Source: Roseovarius carneus
Lineage (GTDB): Bacteria > Pseudomonadota > Alphaproteobacteria > Rhodobacterales > Rhodobacteraceae
Direction: 5' to 3'
DNA: 64,000 bases
Assembly (NCBI RefSeq): GCF_020141465.1
Contig: NZ_JAHSPD010000001.1
Span: 2,028,374-2,092,373 of the forward strand
Both the position numbers and the translations under genes were made by a program. Of this stretch, positions 27,902 to 37,323 are shown in pieces. Numbering within the stretch: position 1 is the first letter of the stretch; every line of letters starts with the position of its first letter. A model generated the notes under the pieces. The model was not told where the DNA came from and did not search any database. It was given only the letters and a program-made list of their open reading frames with translations.

Positions 27902-29296
27902 ATGGCACCCAAATCCTTTGATATGATCGTGATCGGCGCTGGCCCCGGTGGCTATGTCGCTGCCATTCGCGGCGCGCAGCTTGGCCTTAACGTGGCGATT
28001 GTGGAGCGCGAGCATATGGGCGGTATCTGCCTCAATTGGGGCTGCATCCCGACCAAGGCGATGCTGCGCAGCTCGGAAGTGTTTCACCTGATGCATCGCG
28101 CCAAGGAGTTTGGCCTGAAGGCCACGGGCATTGAGTATGACCTCGATGCGGTTGTAAAACGCTCCCGCGCGGTGGCCAAGCAGCTCAATGGGGGCGTGGC
28201 GCATCTGATGAAGAAGAATAAGGTGACGGTGTTCATGGGGGCCGCCACGCTGCCCGCGAAGGGCAAAGTGACCGTGACAACCGATAAGGGCACAGAGGAG
28301 CTGACGGCACCCAATATCATCCTCGCCACGGGTGCGCGCGCGCGCGAATTGCCGGGGCTTGAGGCGGATGGCGATCTGGTCTGGACCTACAAACACGCGC
28401 TGGTGCCGCCGCGCATGCCGAAGAAGCTTCTGGTCATCGGGTCGGGCGCGATTGGTATCGAATTTGCCAGCTTTTACAACACGCTTTGCTGCGAGACGAC
28501 GGTGGTTGAGGTGATGGACCGCATCCTTCCGGTGGAAGATGCCGAGATCAGTGCGTTTGCCAAGAAGTCATTCCAAAAGCAGGGCATGACGATCCTTGAG
28601 AAGGCGGGCGTCAAACAGCTGGATCGGGGCAAAGGCACCGTTACTGCGCATATCGAGCAGGGCGGGAAGGTGACGAAACACACATTCGACACGGTGATCT
28701 CCGCCGTGGGGATCGTGGGCAATACCGAAAATCTGGGTCTTGAGGCGTTGGGTGTCACCGTGGACCGGACGCATGTGGTGACGGACGAATACTGCCGCAC
28801 CGGGGTCGAGGGGCTCTATGCCATCGGCGATATCGCAGGCGCGCCATGGCTTGCCCACAAGGCGAGCCATGAGGGCAGCATGGTGGCCGAGCTGATCGCG
28901 GGCGGCCATCCGCACCCGGTGAAACCCGAGAGCATTGCAGGCTGCACCTATTGCCACCCGCAGATCGCGAGCGTCGGCCTCACCGAGGCCAAGGCGAAGG
29001 ATGCGGGCCTGAAGATCAAGGTCGGGCGCTTTCCCTTCATGGGCAATGGCAAGGCCATCGCACTTGGGGAGCCCGAGGGTATGATCAAGACGATCTTTGA
29101 TGCAGGCACCGGCGAGCTTTTGGGGGCGCATATGATCGGGGCCGAGGTTACCGAGCTTATTCAGGGCTATGTCGTGGGCCGACAGCTTGAGACCACGGAA
29201 GAGGATTTGATGAACACGGTCTTCCCGCATCCCACGCTGAGCGAAATGATGCACGAATCCGTGCTCGACGCCTACGACCGGGTGGTGCATATCTGA
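27902..29296 (+). CDS. lpdA: Dihydrolipoyl dehydrogenase (E3)
   Basis: A 464-residue flavoprotein disulfide reductase. The FAD motif 'VIGAGPGGYVAAIRGAQLG' opens the protein and the redox disulfide is in 'GGICLNWGCIPTKAML'. The NAD motif 'VIGSGAIGIEFASFY' lies mid-protein, and the catalytic His-Glu pair is in 'FPHPTLSEMMHES'. It reoxidises lipoamide of 2-oxoacid dehydrogenase or glycine-cleavage complexes. No E1/E2 genes are adjacent, so the partner complex is unresolved. A palindromic site lies just upstream. Confidence 0.95.
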   Translation: MAPKSFDMIVIGAGPGGYVAAIRGAQLGLNVAIVEREHMGGICLNWGCIPTKAMLRSSEVFHLMHRAKEFGLKATGIEYDLDAVVKRSRAVAKQLNGGVAHLMKKNKVTVFMGAATLPAKGKVTVTTDKGTEELTAPNIILATGARARELPGLEADGDLVWTYKHALVPPRMPKKLLVIGSGAIGIEFASFYNTLCCETTVVEVMDRILPVEDAEISAFAKKSFQKQGMTILEKAGVKQLDRGKGTVTAHIEQGGKVTKHTFDTVISAVGIVGNTENLGLEALGVTVDRTHVVTDEYCRTGVEGLYAIGDIAGAPWLAHKASHEGSMVAELIAGGHPHPVKPESIAGCTYCHPQIASVGLTEAKAKDAGLKIKVGRFPFMGNGKAIALGEPEGMIKTIFDAGTGELLGAHMIGAEVTELIQGYVVGRQLETTEEDLMNTVFPHPTLSEMMHESVLDAYDRVVHI

Positions 29297-29304
29297 AGCC
29301 GCGC

Positions 29305-29374
29305 GGGGGCTCTGCCCCCCACGTTGAATTTTGAAAATTCAACGTGACCCCCGGGATATTTGTGGCAAGAAGAT
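29305..29374. repeat. Long-form composite intergenic repeat, copy 2
   Basis: Three parts occur in order. GGGGGC-TCT-GCCCCC hairpin is at 29305-29319. CACGTTGAATTT/AAATTCAACGTG, a perfect 12-bp stem with a TGA loop, is at 29320-29346. The tail CCCCCGGGATATTT plus GTGGCAAGAAGA runs to 29372. It starts 8 bp after the lpdA stop. The copy at 58645-58720 has the same architecture. It may act as a terminator or RNA-stabilising structure for lpdA. Confidence 0.75.
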
Positions 29375-29439
29375 GCGAAGAGCTTGGGGTTGCGCACGCG
29401 GCCCGTGTAATGCTGTCATAGAGCAATGGAGGCGGCGCA

Positions 29440-29997
29440 ATGACATCTCTCAACCGTATCGTGATGCAGCAGACGTCGCGCGCGTGGCTTGAGGAATTGC
29501 CCCTGTCCGAGATGGATGCGGCGGAGATTTCGGGCAAGAATGGGCGGCGCTATCCGTTTCGTAGCTATGAGCGGTTTCGGTTTCCCAAATATGACATTTG
29601 CGAAGGGCCGTTTGAGGATGCGGGCGGGCTGGTCCATAAGTTTGATATCGTGCTGGCCAATCAGGTGTGGGAGCATCTCGACAGGCCCTATGCGGCGACG
29701 AAAAATGTGCTGCGGATGCTGAGGGTGGGGGGGTATTTCTGGCTCGCGGTGCCGTTTTTCATTCGCTATCACGGTTCCCCCGTGGATTGCTCGCGGTGGA
29801 GCGCGCGGGGGCTGACCAATCTTTTGGTCGAGGCGGGGTTTGAGGAAGAGAACATCCGCGCCGAGCAATGGGGCAACCGCGCGGCGGCGGCGCGAAACCT
29901 TGAGGACACGTGGCCGCCTTCCTATGATCCTGAGCATGATGATCTGACCAATGACCCGGATTGCCCGATTTGTGCCTGGGCGCTCGCGCGCAAATAA
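29440..29997 (+). CDS. Class I SAM-dependent methyltransferase-like protein
   Basis: The 185-residue protein contains 'FDIVLANQVWEHLDRPYAATKNVLRMLRVGGYFWLAVPFF', the post-motif II/III segment of class I methyltransferases. The glycine-rich motif I expected nearer the N-terminus is not obvious, so the SAM-binding half may be shortened or divergent. The C-terminus carries a 'DPDCPICAWALAR' Cys pair. Its acceptor is unknown. GGAGGCGG precedes the ATG. The uvrA SOS box starts 4 bp after its stop. Confidence 0.7.
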   Translation: MTSLNRIVMQQTSRAWLEELPLSEMDAAEISGKNGRRYPFRSYERFRFPKYDICEGPFEDAGGLVHKFDIVLANQVWEHLDRPYAATKNVLRMLRVGGYFWLAVPFFIRYHGSPVDCSRWSARGLTNLLVEAGFEEENIRAEQWGNRAAAARNLEDTWPPSYDPEHDDLTNDPDCPICAWALARK

Positions 29998-30001
29998 GCG
30001 C

Positions 30002-30016
30002 GTTCATGCTTCGTTC
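30002..30016. promoter_or_regulatory. LexA (SOS) box upstream of uvrA
   Basis: GTTC at 30002-30005, seven bases, and GTTC at 30013-30016 match the alphaproteobacterial LexA consensus GTTC-N7-GTTC exactly. It lies 67 bp before the uvrA ATG, a normal promoter position. uvrA is a known SOS gene in this class. Confidence 0.85.
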
Positions 30017-30082
30017 ACTTTTTTTGATTGGAGACTCGCGCGCGCTCCTCTATCTGTAAATCGGTAGGGATCTGGGGGCGGT

Positions 30083-32965
30083 ATGGCTGAGCAGAAAAAC
30101 ATCGAGGTACGCGGCGCGCGCGAGCATAACCTGAAGAATATCGATGTGGATATTCCGCGCGATCAGCTTGTGGTGATCACAGGACTGTCGGGCTCGGGCA
30201 AGTCTTCGCTGGCGTTTGATACGATCTATGCCGAAGGGCAGCGCCGTTATGTGGAATCCCTGAGCGCTTATGCGCGGCAATTCCTTGATATGATGGAGAA
30301 ACCTGATGTGGACCACATCAGCGGGTTGAGCCCGGCCATCTCTATTGAGCAAAAAACCACATCGAAGAACCCCCGTTCGACCGTTGGCACAGTGACCGAG
30401 ATTTACGACTATTTGCGGCTGCTGTTTGCGCGCGCGGGCACGCCTTATAGCCCCACCACCGGCAAGCCGATTGAGGCGCAGCAGGTGCAAGATATGGTCG
30501 ACCGGATCATGGCGCTGGAAGAGGGCACGCGGGCCTTTTTGCTTGCCCCTATCGTGCGCGACCGGAAGGGCGAATACCGCAAGGAGTTTCTGGAGTTGCG
30601 TAAATCCGGGTTTCAGCGGGTGAAAGTGGATGGGGGGTTTCATGAGCTGGACGACCCGCCCACGCTGGACAAGAAATTCCGCCACGATATCGACGTGGTG
30701 GTGGACCGGATTGTGGTGCGCGAGGGGCTGGAGACGCGGCTCGCGGATAGTTTGCGCACGGCGCTCGATCTGGCTGATGGGATCGCCATTCTGGAGACCG
30801 CGCCCAAGGAGGGTGATCCTGAGCGCATGGTGTTCTCAGAAAAATTTGCGTGCCCGGTCAGTGGCTTCACCATCCCTGAGATTGAGCCGCGGCTTTTTTC
30901 ATTCAACGCGCCTTTTGGGGCTTGCCCGGATTGTGACGGGCTTGGGATGGAGCTTTTCTTTGACGAGCGGCTGGTTGTGCCGGACCAGAATCTGAAGATT
31001 TATGACGGCGCGCTGGCCCCGTGGCGCAAGGGGAAAAGCCCGTATTTCTTGCAGACCATTGAGGCGATTGCGAAGCATTATGAGTTCAACCAGAACACCC
31101 GCTGGAAAGATCTCGCACCGCATGTGCAGCAGGTTTTCCTCTATGGTTCAGGCGAAGAGGAAATCTCGTTTCGCTATGACGAGGGGGGGCGCGTCTATCA
31201 GGTGAGCCGCGTTTTTGAGGGCGTGATCCCCAATATGGAGCGGCGCTACCGTGAGACGGATAGCAATTGGATTCGGGAAGAGTTTGAGCGGTATCAGAAC
31301 AACCGCTCCTGTGGGACCTGCGAGGGCTACCGGCTGCGCGAGGAAGCGCTGGCTGTCAAGATTGGGCCTCTGGGCGGCGAGGCGGACACGCTTTTGCATG
31401 TGGGCCAGGTGGTCCAGATGTCGATCCGCGAGGCGCTGGCCTGGGTCGAGGCGGTGCCCGAGCAGCTCAGCAAGCAGAAAAACGAGATTGCCCGCGCGAT
31501 CCTCAAGGAAATCCGTGAGCGGCTCGGGTTCCTGAACAATGTCGGTCTGGAATACCTCACGCTCAGCCGCAATTCCGGGACGCTTTCGGGCGGGGAAAGT
31601 CAGCGGATCAGGCTGGCCAGTCAGATCGGGTCGGGGCTTACAGGCGTGCTCTATGTGTTGGATGAGCCTTCTATCGGGCTGCATCAGCGCGACAATGACC
31701 GGCTTTTGGGCACGCTGAAAAATCTTCGAGATCAAGGTAATACCGTGATTGTGGTGGAGCATGACGAGGAGGCAATCCGCGAGGCGGATTATGTCTTCGA
31801 CATTGGCCCCGGGGCCGGTGTCCATGGGGGTGAGGTGGTCAGCCACGGCACGCCAGATGTGGTGGCCGCCGATAAAAACTCCATCACCGGACAGTATCTG
31901 TCGGGCGTGCGCGAGATTGCGGTCCCAGCCAAGCGGCGCAAGGGCAATGGCAAAAATCTCAAGGTCGTCAAGGCCTCGGGTAACAACCTCAGGGATGTGA
32001 CGGCGGAGTTTCCGCTGGGCAAGTTTGTCTGTGTGACGGGTGTGTCGGGGGGCGGTAAGTCCACGCTGACAATTGAGACGCTCTTCAAGACGGCGTCGAT
32101 GCGTCTCAATGGCGCGCGCCAAACGCCTGCGCCCTGCGAGACGATCAAGGGGCTTGAGCATCTCGACAAGGTGATCGACATTGACCAGCGGCCCATCGGG
32201 CGCACGCCGCGCTCGAACCCCGCGACCTACACGGGTGCCTTCACGCCGATCCGCGATTGGTTTGCCGGGCTGCCCGAGGCCAAGGCGCGCGGATACAAGC
32301 CCGGACGGTTCAGCTTTAACGTCAAGGGCGGGCGTTGTGAGGCCTGTCAGGGGGACGGGGTTATCAAGATCGAGATGCATTTCCTGCCGGATGTCTATGT
32401 CACCTGCGAGACGTGTCAGGGCGCGCGCTATAACCGCGAAACGTTGGAAGTTAAGTTTAAAGGCAAGAGCATAGCGGACGTTCTTGATATGACGGTTGAG
32501 GATGCGCAAACCTTTTTTGCAGCCGTGCCGTCGATCCGCGACAAGATGGATGCGCTTGCCCGTGTGGGGCTTGGATACATCAAAGTCGGCCAGCAGGCGA
32601 CGACGCTTTCGGGCGGCGAGGCGCAGCGGGTGAAGCTCTCCAAGGAGCTGGCTAAACGCTCAACCGGGCGGACGCTCTATATTCTGGACGAGCCGACGAC
32701 GGGGTTGCATTTTGAGGATGTGAAGAAGCTTCTGGAGGTGCTGCACGAGCTTGTGGATGGGGGCAATACAGCGATCGTGATCGAGCATAATCTGGATGTG
32801 GTGAAAACCGCTGATTGGATCATTGATATCGGGCCGGAAGGCGGCGATGGGGGCGGTATGATCGTGGCTGCGGGCACACCTGAGAAGGTGGCGGAGGTCG
32901 CGGAGAGCCATACCGGACATTACCTCAAGCCGATGCTGCGTGCGCGCAAGATTGCGGCGGAATAG
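30083..32965 (+). CDS. uvrA: Excinuclease ABC subunit A
   Basis: The 960-residue protein is a full-length UvrA with two ABC ATPase modules. Walker A motifs are '[12 protein letters not shown]' near residue 35 and '[12 protein letters not shown]' near residue 655. The ABC signatures '[12 protein letters not shown]' and '[12 protein letters not shown]' are both present, as are the CxxC zinc-finger pairs (CPDC, CGTC, CEAC/CETC). It recognises bulky DNA lesions and loads UvrB in nucleotide excision repair. An exact LexA box upstream indicates SOS induction. Confidence 0.97.
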   Translation: MAEQKNIEVRGAREHNLKNIDVDIPRDQLVVITGLSGSGKSSLAFDTIYAEGQRRYVESLSAYARQFLDMMEKPDVDHISGLSPAISIEQKTTSKNPRSTVGTVTEIYDYLRLLFARAGTPYSPTTGKPIEAQQVQDMVDRIMALEEGTRAFLLAPIVRDRKGEYRKEFLELRKSGFQRVKVDGGFHELDDPPTLDKKFRHDIDVVVDRIVVREGLETRLADSLRTALDLADGIAILETAPKEGDPERMVFSEKFACPVSGFTIPEIEPRLFSFNAPFGACPDCDGLGMELFFDERLVVPDQNLKIYDGALAPWRKGKSPYFLQTIEAIAKHYEFNQNTRWKDLAPHVQQVFLYGSGEEEISFRYDEGGRVYQVSRVFEGVIPNMERRYRETDSNWIREEFERYQNNRSCGTCEGYRLREEALAVKIGPLGGEADTLLHVGQVVQMSIREALAWVEAVPEQLSKQKNEIARAILKEIRERLGFLNNVGLEYLTLSRNSGTLSGGESQRIRLASQIGSGLTGVLYVLDEPSIGLHQRDNDRLLGTLKNLRDQGNTVIVVEHDEEAIREADYVFDIGPGAGVHGGEVVSHGTPDVVAADKNSITGQYLSGVREIAVPAKRRKGNGKNLKVVKASGNNLRDVTAEFPLGKFVCVTGVSGGGKSTLTIETLFKTASMRLNGARQTPAPCETIKGLEHLDKVIDIDQRPIGRTPRSNPATYTGAFTPIRDWFAGLPEAKARGYKPGRFSFNVKGGRCEACQGDGVIKIEMHFLPDVYVTCETCQGARYNRETLEVKFKGKSIADVLDMTVEDAQTFFAAVPSIRDKMDALARVGLGYIKVGQQATTLSGGEAQRVKLSKELAKRSTGRTLYILDEPTTGLHFEDVKKLLEVLHELVDGGNTAIVIEHNLDVVKTADWIIDIGPEGGDGGGMIVAAGTPEKVAEVAESHTGHYLKPMLRARKIAAE

Positions 32966-32983
32966 GGTTTTGGCGTCGCGGGT

Positions 32984-33856
32984 TTAACTATGCCCGCGCG
33001 TTTTGAGATAGGGTAGCATGGCGCTGAAATCACGGCCCTTTCCGCCACCCTGCTCCACGAACTGGCGGTAGATGTCCAATGCGCGTGCGCCCATAGGGGT
33101 GTCGGCATCCACGTGCTTCGCCGCATCTGCCGCAAGGCCGAGATCCTTGAGCATAAGCTCTGCTGCGAAGCCGGGTGCGTAACCATTATCGGCGGGGCTT
33201 TGCGGCCCGATGCCGGGGGCGGGGCAATAGGCGTTGAGCGACCAGCTATAGCCCGAGGAGGTGCTGACCACATCGAACATCGATTGCCGGTCGAGACCCA
33301 GCTTATCGGCCAGCGCGAAGGCCTCGCAGGTGGCGATCATCGTGGCCCCAAGGATCATATTGTTGCAGATCTTTGCGGCTTGGCCATTGCCCGCAGGCCC
33401 GCAATGCACTGATTTTTGGCCCATAATGTCGAAAAGCGGTTGTGCTGTGGCCAAGCCCAGCGGGTCGCCCCCGACCATGAAGGTGAGCGTGCCCGCCACC
33501 GCCCCGCCGATCCCGCCGGAGACGGGCGCATCGAGCGCTGTCAGACCCGCCGCGCGGGCTTGCTCGGCCACGGCGCGCGCGCTGCCCACGTCCACTGTGG
33601 AGCAATCGAGCAGGACGGCACCATGCTGCATCACGGGGATCACCTCGGCGGCCACGGCGCGCAAGATGGCGCCATTTGGCAGCATCGTGATGACCACATC
33701 GCGCGCGGCGGCCGCCTCTGCGGCGCTGGCGGCGATGCGCACCCCCTTGGGCGTGACAGGGGCCATGTCATAGCCGGTGACCGTGTGGCCCGCCGCCGCG
33801 AGATTGGCCGCCATTGGCGCGCCCATATTGCCCAATCCGATAAACCCGATATCCAT
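32984..33856 (-). CDS. mmsB: 3-hydroxyisobutyrate dehydrogenase
   Basis: A 290-residue beta-hydroxyacid dehydrogenase. The NAD motif 'GFIGLGNMGAPMAANL' is at the N-terminus. The substrate motif 'DAPVSGGIGGA' follows, and the catalytic Lys lies in 'GNGQAAKICNNMILG'. It oxidises 3-hydroxyisobutyrate to methylmalonate semialdehyde in valine catabolism. It is the last gene of the cluster, 3 bp after the hydrolase gene, and its product feeds MmsA encoded upstream. Confidence 0.93.
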   Translation of the reverse strand: MDIGFIGLGNMGAPMAANLAAAGHTVTGYDMAPVTPKGVRIAASAAEAAAARDVVITMLPNGAILRAVAAEVIPVMQHGAVLLDCSTVDVGSARAVAEQARAAGLTALDAPVSGGIGGAVAGTLTFMVGGDPLGLATAQPLFDIMGQKSVHCGPAGNGQAAKICNNMILGATMIATCEAFALADKLGLDRQSMFDVVSTSSGYSWSLNAYCPAPGIGPQSPADNGYAPGFAAELMLKDLGLAADAAKHVDADTPMGARALDIYRQFVEQGGGKGRDFSAMLPYLKTRGHS

Positions 33857-33859
33857 GGC

Positions 33860-34909
33860 TTAGCCCTTCTTTTCAAATGATAATTCATCCGCACCGAGCG
33901 ATGCGAGCATCTGCGCGCAAGCCTCTTCCGGCACGTCGTCAAGGTTATGCTTCCAGCATGGGGTGCGGTCTTTGTCGATGACCTGCGCGCGCACGCCCTC
34001 GATGAAATCCGAATGCTCCAGCGCGCGAAAGGTGAAGCGGTATTCCATGGCAAGTGCCGTGCGTATATCGGCGTCGGGCGCGCGCAGACGCGCGATCATC
34101 TCGACCGCGCAGGCCATGGCGAGGGGCGAATTGCGCGCGATCATCTTGAGCGCGCTGGCGGCGAATTCCGTGTCCACTGAGGTGTTCAGGGCGTGCAGGA
34201 TATCGCCCAACGTCTCGCCGCCGAAATGAGCGTCGATGCAATCTTGCAAAGCGGGCAGGGTGGTCTCGCCCGTATGCACCGCGTTTTGTGCAAGGCTGCC
34301 TGCGTCTTCACCCGCGATCAGAGCATCTTTCAGTGTGGGCCACGCCTCCTGAGGGATGAGAAAGTCGGCAAACCCGGCATAGATCGCATCGGCCCCCTTC
34401 ATCCGCGCCGTGGTGAGGCCCAGATATGCCCCGAGCCGCCCCGGCGCGCGGGCAAGGATCAGCGAGCCGCCCACATCCGGCACAAGGCCGATGGAGCATT
34501 CCGGCATGGCGATCTGCGATCCTGCATCCACGATACGGTGCGAGCCGTGGCAGCCAATGCCGACCCCGCCGCCCATGGTGAAGCCTTGGAGAAAGCTGAT
34601 GACGGGTTTGGGGTATTCCGCGAGGCGGGCATTCAAGCGGTATTCATCGGCCCAGAATCGTTGACCAAAGGCAAAATCGCCTTCCTTTCCAGCCGCATAG
34701 AGGTCTTGAATGTCGCCTCCGGCGCAGAAGGCTTTCTCGCCCACCGCGTCGATCATGATATGTTTGACGGACGTGTCATGCTCCCATGCGTCGAGCGCGG
34801 TCTCGATCTGCCCGCACATCGCGTAGGTCAACGCGTTGAGCGCGTTTGGGCGGTCAAGCGTGATACGGCCTGCCGCACCCTCCCTGCGGATATGGATCTC
34901 GGACGTCAT
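33860..34909 (-). CDS. 3-hydroxyisobutyryl-CoA hydrolase (enoyl-CoA hydratase/isomerase family)
   Basis: At 349 residues it is longer than ordinary crotonases and fits the HIBYL-CoA hydrolase branch. The oxyanion-hole segment 'GFTMGGGVGIGCHGSHRIV' and the catalytic Glu and Asp in 'MPECSIGLVPDVGGS' are visible. It would release free 3-hydroxyisobutyrate, the substrate for the next enzyme. It overlaps the acyl-CoA dehydrogenase gene by 4 bp and is 3 bp from mmsB, so the three are translationally coupled. Confidence 0.9.
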   Translation of the reverse strand: MTSEIHIRREGAAGRITLDRPNALNALTYAMCGQIETALDAWEHDTSVKHIMIDAVGEKAFCAGGDIQDLYAAGKEGDFAFGQRFWADEYRLNARLAEYPKPVISFLQGFTMGGGVGIGCHGSHRIVDAGSQIAMPECSIGLVPDVGGSLILARAPGRLGAYLGLTTARMKGADAIYAGFADFLIPQEAWPTLKDALIAGEDAGSLAQNAVHTGETTLPALQDCIDAHFGGETLGDILHALNTSVDTEFAASALKMIARNSPLAMACAVEMIARLRAPDADIRTALAMEYRFTFRALEHSDFIEGVRAQVIDKDRTPCWKHNLDDVPEEACAQMLASLGADELSFEKKG

Positions 34910-36048
34910 GGGCGGCTCACTATATCGCGGGCCACGATCAGGCGCATGATCTCATTTGTGCCTTCCAATATCTCGTGCACACGCAGATCCCGGAGTAGTT
35001 TTTCAATCCCGTAATCGGCGAGATATCCGTAGCCGCCATGCATCTGAAGGCAGCCGTTGACGATGCGCGATCCGGCCTCGGTCACGAATTTCTTGGCCAT
35101 GGCGCAATGGGTGGTGGCATCGGGCGCGCCGCTGTCGAGCTTCCACGCGGCTTGCCTGAGGAAGACGCGGGCGGCTTGCAGCTCGATTTCCATATCGGCG
35201 AGGCGGAATTGCAGGCCCTGGAACTGATCAATGGACTGCCCAAACGCCTTACGCTCGGCCATGTAGGCGCGGGTTTGGTCCATCGCGACCTGTGCTGCCC
35301 CCAGCGAGCAGGCGGCGATGTTCAACCGCCCCCCATCAAGGCCAGACATCGCATATGTGAACCCCTGACCTACTTCACCAAGGGTGTTTTCAGACAAAAT
35401 ATCGCAATTATCAAACTGCACCTGCCGCGTTGGTTGGCTGCGCCAGCCCATTTTATCCTCCAACCCACCGAAAGAGAGGCCTTCCGTGCCATCCTCGACC
35501 AGCAGGGCAGAGATGCCCTTCGGCCCGTCTTCGCCAGTGCGTGCCATGACGAGATAGGCGTCGGAATATCCGCCGCCCGAGATGAACGCTTTGGTCCCAT
35601 TCAGGCGAAATCCGGTGCTTGTTGGCTCGGCGCGGGTCTTGAGGTTTGCGGCGTCGGAGCCTGCTCCGGGCTCGGTCAGGCAATAGCTCAGCACGGTTTG
35701 CATAGCGATCACGTCCGGCATCACGCGGCCCTTGAGGTCGTTCGATCCGTAGCGGTCAATCATCGCTGCGCACATGTTGTGAATGGACAAGAACGCGGCG
35801 ACTGACGGGCAGGCCATGGAGAGCGCTTCAAAGACCAGCATGGCGTCCAGGCGGCTCAGCCCCGCGCCGCCCGCGTCTTCGCTGACATAAAGTCCGCCAA
35901 AGCCAAGGGCCGCGATTTCGGGCCAAAGCTCTTTAGGGATGGTGCCCTCCGCCTCCCATTGGCGCGCAAACGGCGCGATGCGGTCTTGGCCAAAGGCGCG
36001 GGCCATATCGAAAATGGCGGTCTGTTCCTCGCTCAGAGCGAAATCCAT
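34906..36048 (-). CDS. Acyl-CoA dehydrogenase, probable isobutyryl-CoA dehydrogenase
   Basis: This 380-residue flavoprotein carries 'YCLTEPGAGSDAANL' (FAD/substrate signature) and the C-terminal catalytic-base block 'HEILEGTNEIMRLIVARDI'. The position in a valine operon with a 3-hydroxyisobutyryl-CoA hydrolase, mmsB and mmsA supports isobutyryl-CoA as substrate; the sequence alone does not prove it. The start at 36048 has AAGGACA upstream. A perfect 14-bp palindrome lies 61-74 bp before the start. Confidence 0.9.
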   Translation of the reverse strand: MDFALSEEQTAIFDMARAFGQDRIAPFARQWEAEGTIPKELWPEIAALGFGGLYVSEDAGGAGLSRLDAMLVFEALSMACPSVAAFLSIHNMCAAMIDRYGSNDLKGRVMPDVIAMQTVLSYCLTEPGAGSDAANLKTRAEPTSTGFRLNGTKAFISGGGYSDAYLVMARTGEDGPKGISALLVEDGTEGLSFGGLEDKMGWRSQPTRQVQFDNCDILSENTLGEVGQGFTYAMSGLDGGRLNIAACSLGAAQVAMDQTRAYMAERKAFGQSIDQFQGLQFRLADMEIELQAARVFLRQAAWKLDSGAPDATTHCAMAKKFVTEAGSRIVNGCLQMHGGYGYLADYGIEKLLRDLRVHEILEGTNEIMRLIVARDIVSRP

Positions 36049-36108
36049 GGCGGTGTCCTTTGGGAATGTGGGCAAACGAATGCCAGCTGAAGTATCAACG
36101 CCCACTCG

Positions 36109-36122
36109 GCGTTTGCAAACGC
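36109..36122. promoter_or_regulatory. Perfect palindrome upstream of the acyl-CoA dehydrogenase gene
   Basis: GCGTTTGCAAACGC is a perfect 14-bp palindrome between the YbdK-type ligase stop and the acyl-CoA dehydrogenase start. Its TTTGCA/TGCAAA half-sites are the same as those in the mmsA-LysR intergenic repeat, suggesting a shared regulator. Function is inferred. Confidence 0.45.
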
Positions 36123-36123
36123 G

Positions 36124-37257
36124 TCAGAGCCCATCGTGAAAGGCCTCGACCAGATGGAAGACGACCGCGCGCAGGGCCTCATCTTTGGGTGCGCCGCCAT
36201 CAAGTGCGGCTTTGTAAACGGCGCGTTGGCGATCGGCGCTCGTGCCGTTTGCCGCGATATCGCGGGCGCGGCCTACTTCCATGGCCGAGCCGAAATGCAC
36301 CGCGTCCTCGGCGATCAGCTCCAGCATGTCTTCCACCAAATCGGGGAAGGGGACGACCTTGCCCACGCCAAAGTCAATCAGACCCTCGCCAACGCCGTAG
36401 CGCTGCGCGCGCCAACGGTTTTCGGCCAGAAGAAAGCTGTCATAGGTGCGCCAGCGTTGGTTGCGCTGCGCCAGCCGCCAGAGCATCCGGGTGAGCGATT
36501 GGATGAGCGCCGCAAGCGTCAGCGCGTCCTCCAAGGAGGGCTGCACGTCGCAAATGCGCGATTCCAGCGTGGGAAATTTGGACGAGGGGCGCAGGTCCCA
36601 CCAGATTTTGGAGCTGTCCTCGATCACCCCCAGATCGGTGAGGATGCCGACGGAGCGTTCATATTCGCCAAAGCTGTTCATATGCGGCGGCAGGCCGGTG
36701 CGCGGCAGATTGTCGAACACGCTGAGCCGGTAACTGCCCAGCCCCGTATCATGCCCTTGCCAGAAGGGCGACGAGCAGCTGAGCGCCAGGAAATGGGGCA
36801 GGAAGTAGCTGATTTGGTTCATCAAATCTATGCGGCGGTCGGGCGCGCCGATGCCCACATGCACATGCATTCCGCAGATCAGCATCCGCTGCACCACGCC
36901 TGCAAGATCGCTTGCGAGCGCGTTATAGCGCTCCTTGTCGGTGTGTTTTTGGTCGCGCCAATCAGAGAATGGATGGCAGGAGGCGGCAATGGGGGCGAGG
37001 CCGTGTTTGCCCGCCTCATGTGCGATGCACCTGCGCAGGCGTCGCAGATCCTCGCGCGCCTCGGAGACATTGGCGCAGACCTTGGTGCCAATCTCGATCT
37101 GGCAGCTGAGAAACTCGGGGCTGACCTGATCCCCCAGCCTGTCTGTGCACGCCTGCATCAACGCTTCGGGGGCCTCGGTAAGGGCGAGCGTGTCCAGATC
37201 GACAAGGAGGTATTCTTCCTCGATCCCGATGGTGAAATCAGGCTCCGTTTCGGCCAT
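36124..37257 (-). CDS. YbdK-type carboxylate-amine ligase
   Basis: A 377-residue member of the glutamate-cysteine ligase type 2 superfamily, with the opening motif '[13 protein letters not shown]' and the ATP/Mg-binding 'CGMHVHVGI' and '[10 protein letters not shown]' blocks. E. coli YbdK has weak glutamate-cysteine ligase activity, so the true substrate is open. It sits inside the valine-catabolic cluster between mmsA and the acyl-CoA dehydrogenase gene, in the same direction, which is an unexpected place for it. Confidence 0.88.
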   Translation of the reverse strand: MAETEPDFTIGIEEEYLLVDLDTLALTEAPEALMQACTDRLGDQVSPEFLSCQIEIGTKVCANVSEAREDLRRLRRCIAHEAGKHGLAPIAASCHPFSDWRDQKHTDKERYNALASDLAGVVQRMLICGMHVHVGIGAPDRRIDLMNQISYFLPHFLALSCSSPFWQGHDTGLGSYRLSVFDNLPRTGLPPHMNSFGEYERSVGILTDLGVIEDSSKIWWDLRPSSKFPTLESRICDVQPSLEDALTLAALIQSLTRMLWRLAQRNQRWRTYDSFLLAENRWRAQRYGVGEGLIDFGVGKVVPFPDLVEDMLELIAEDAVHFGSAMEVGRARDIAANGTSADRQRAVYKAALDGGAPKDEALRAVVFHLVEAFHDGL

Positions 37258-37323
37258 GATGCGTCTCCCGGTGTGCGGGCACCGCCCCGATGCTTTGTGG
37301 CAGGGGGCGGCGCCGGGATGGGG

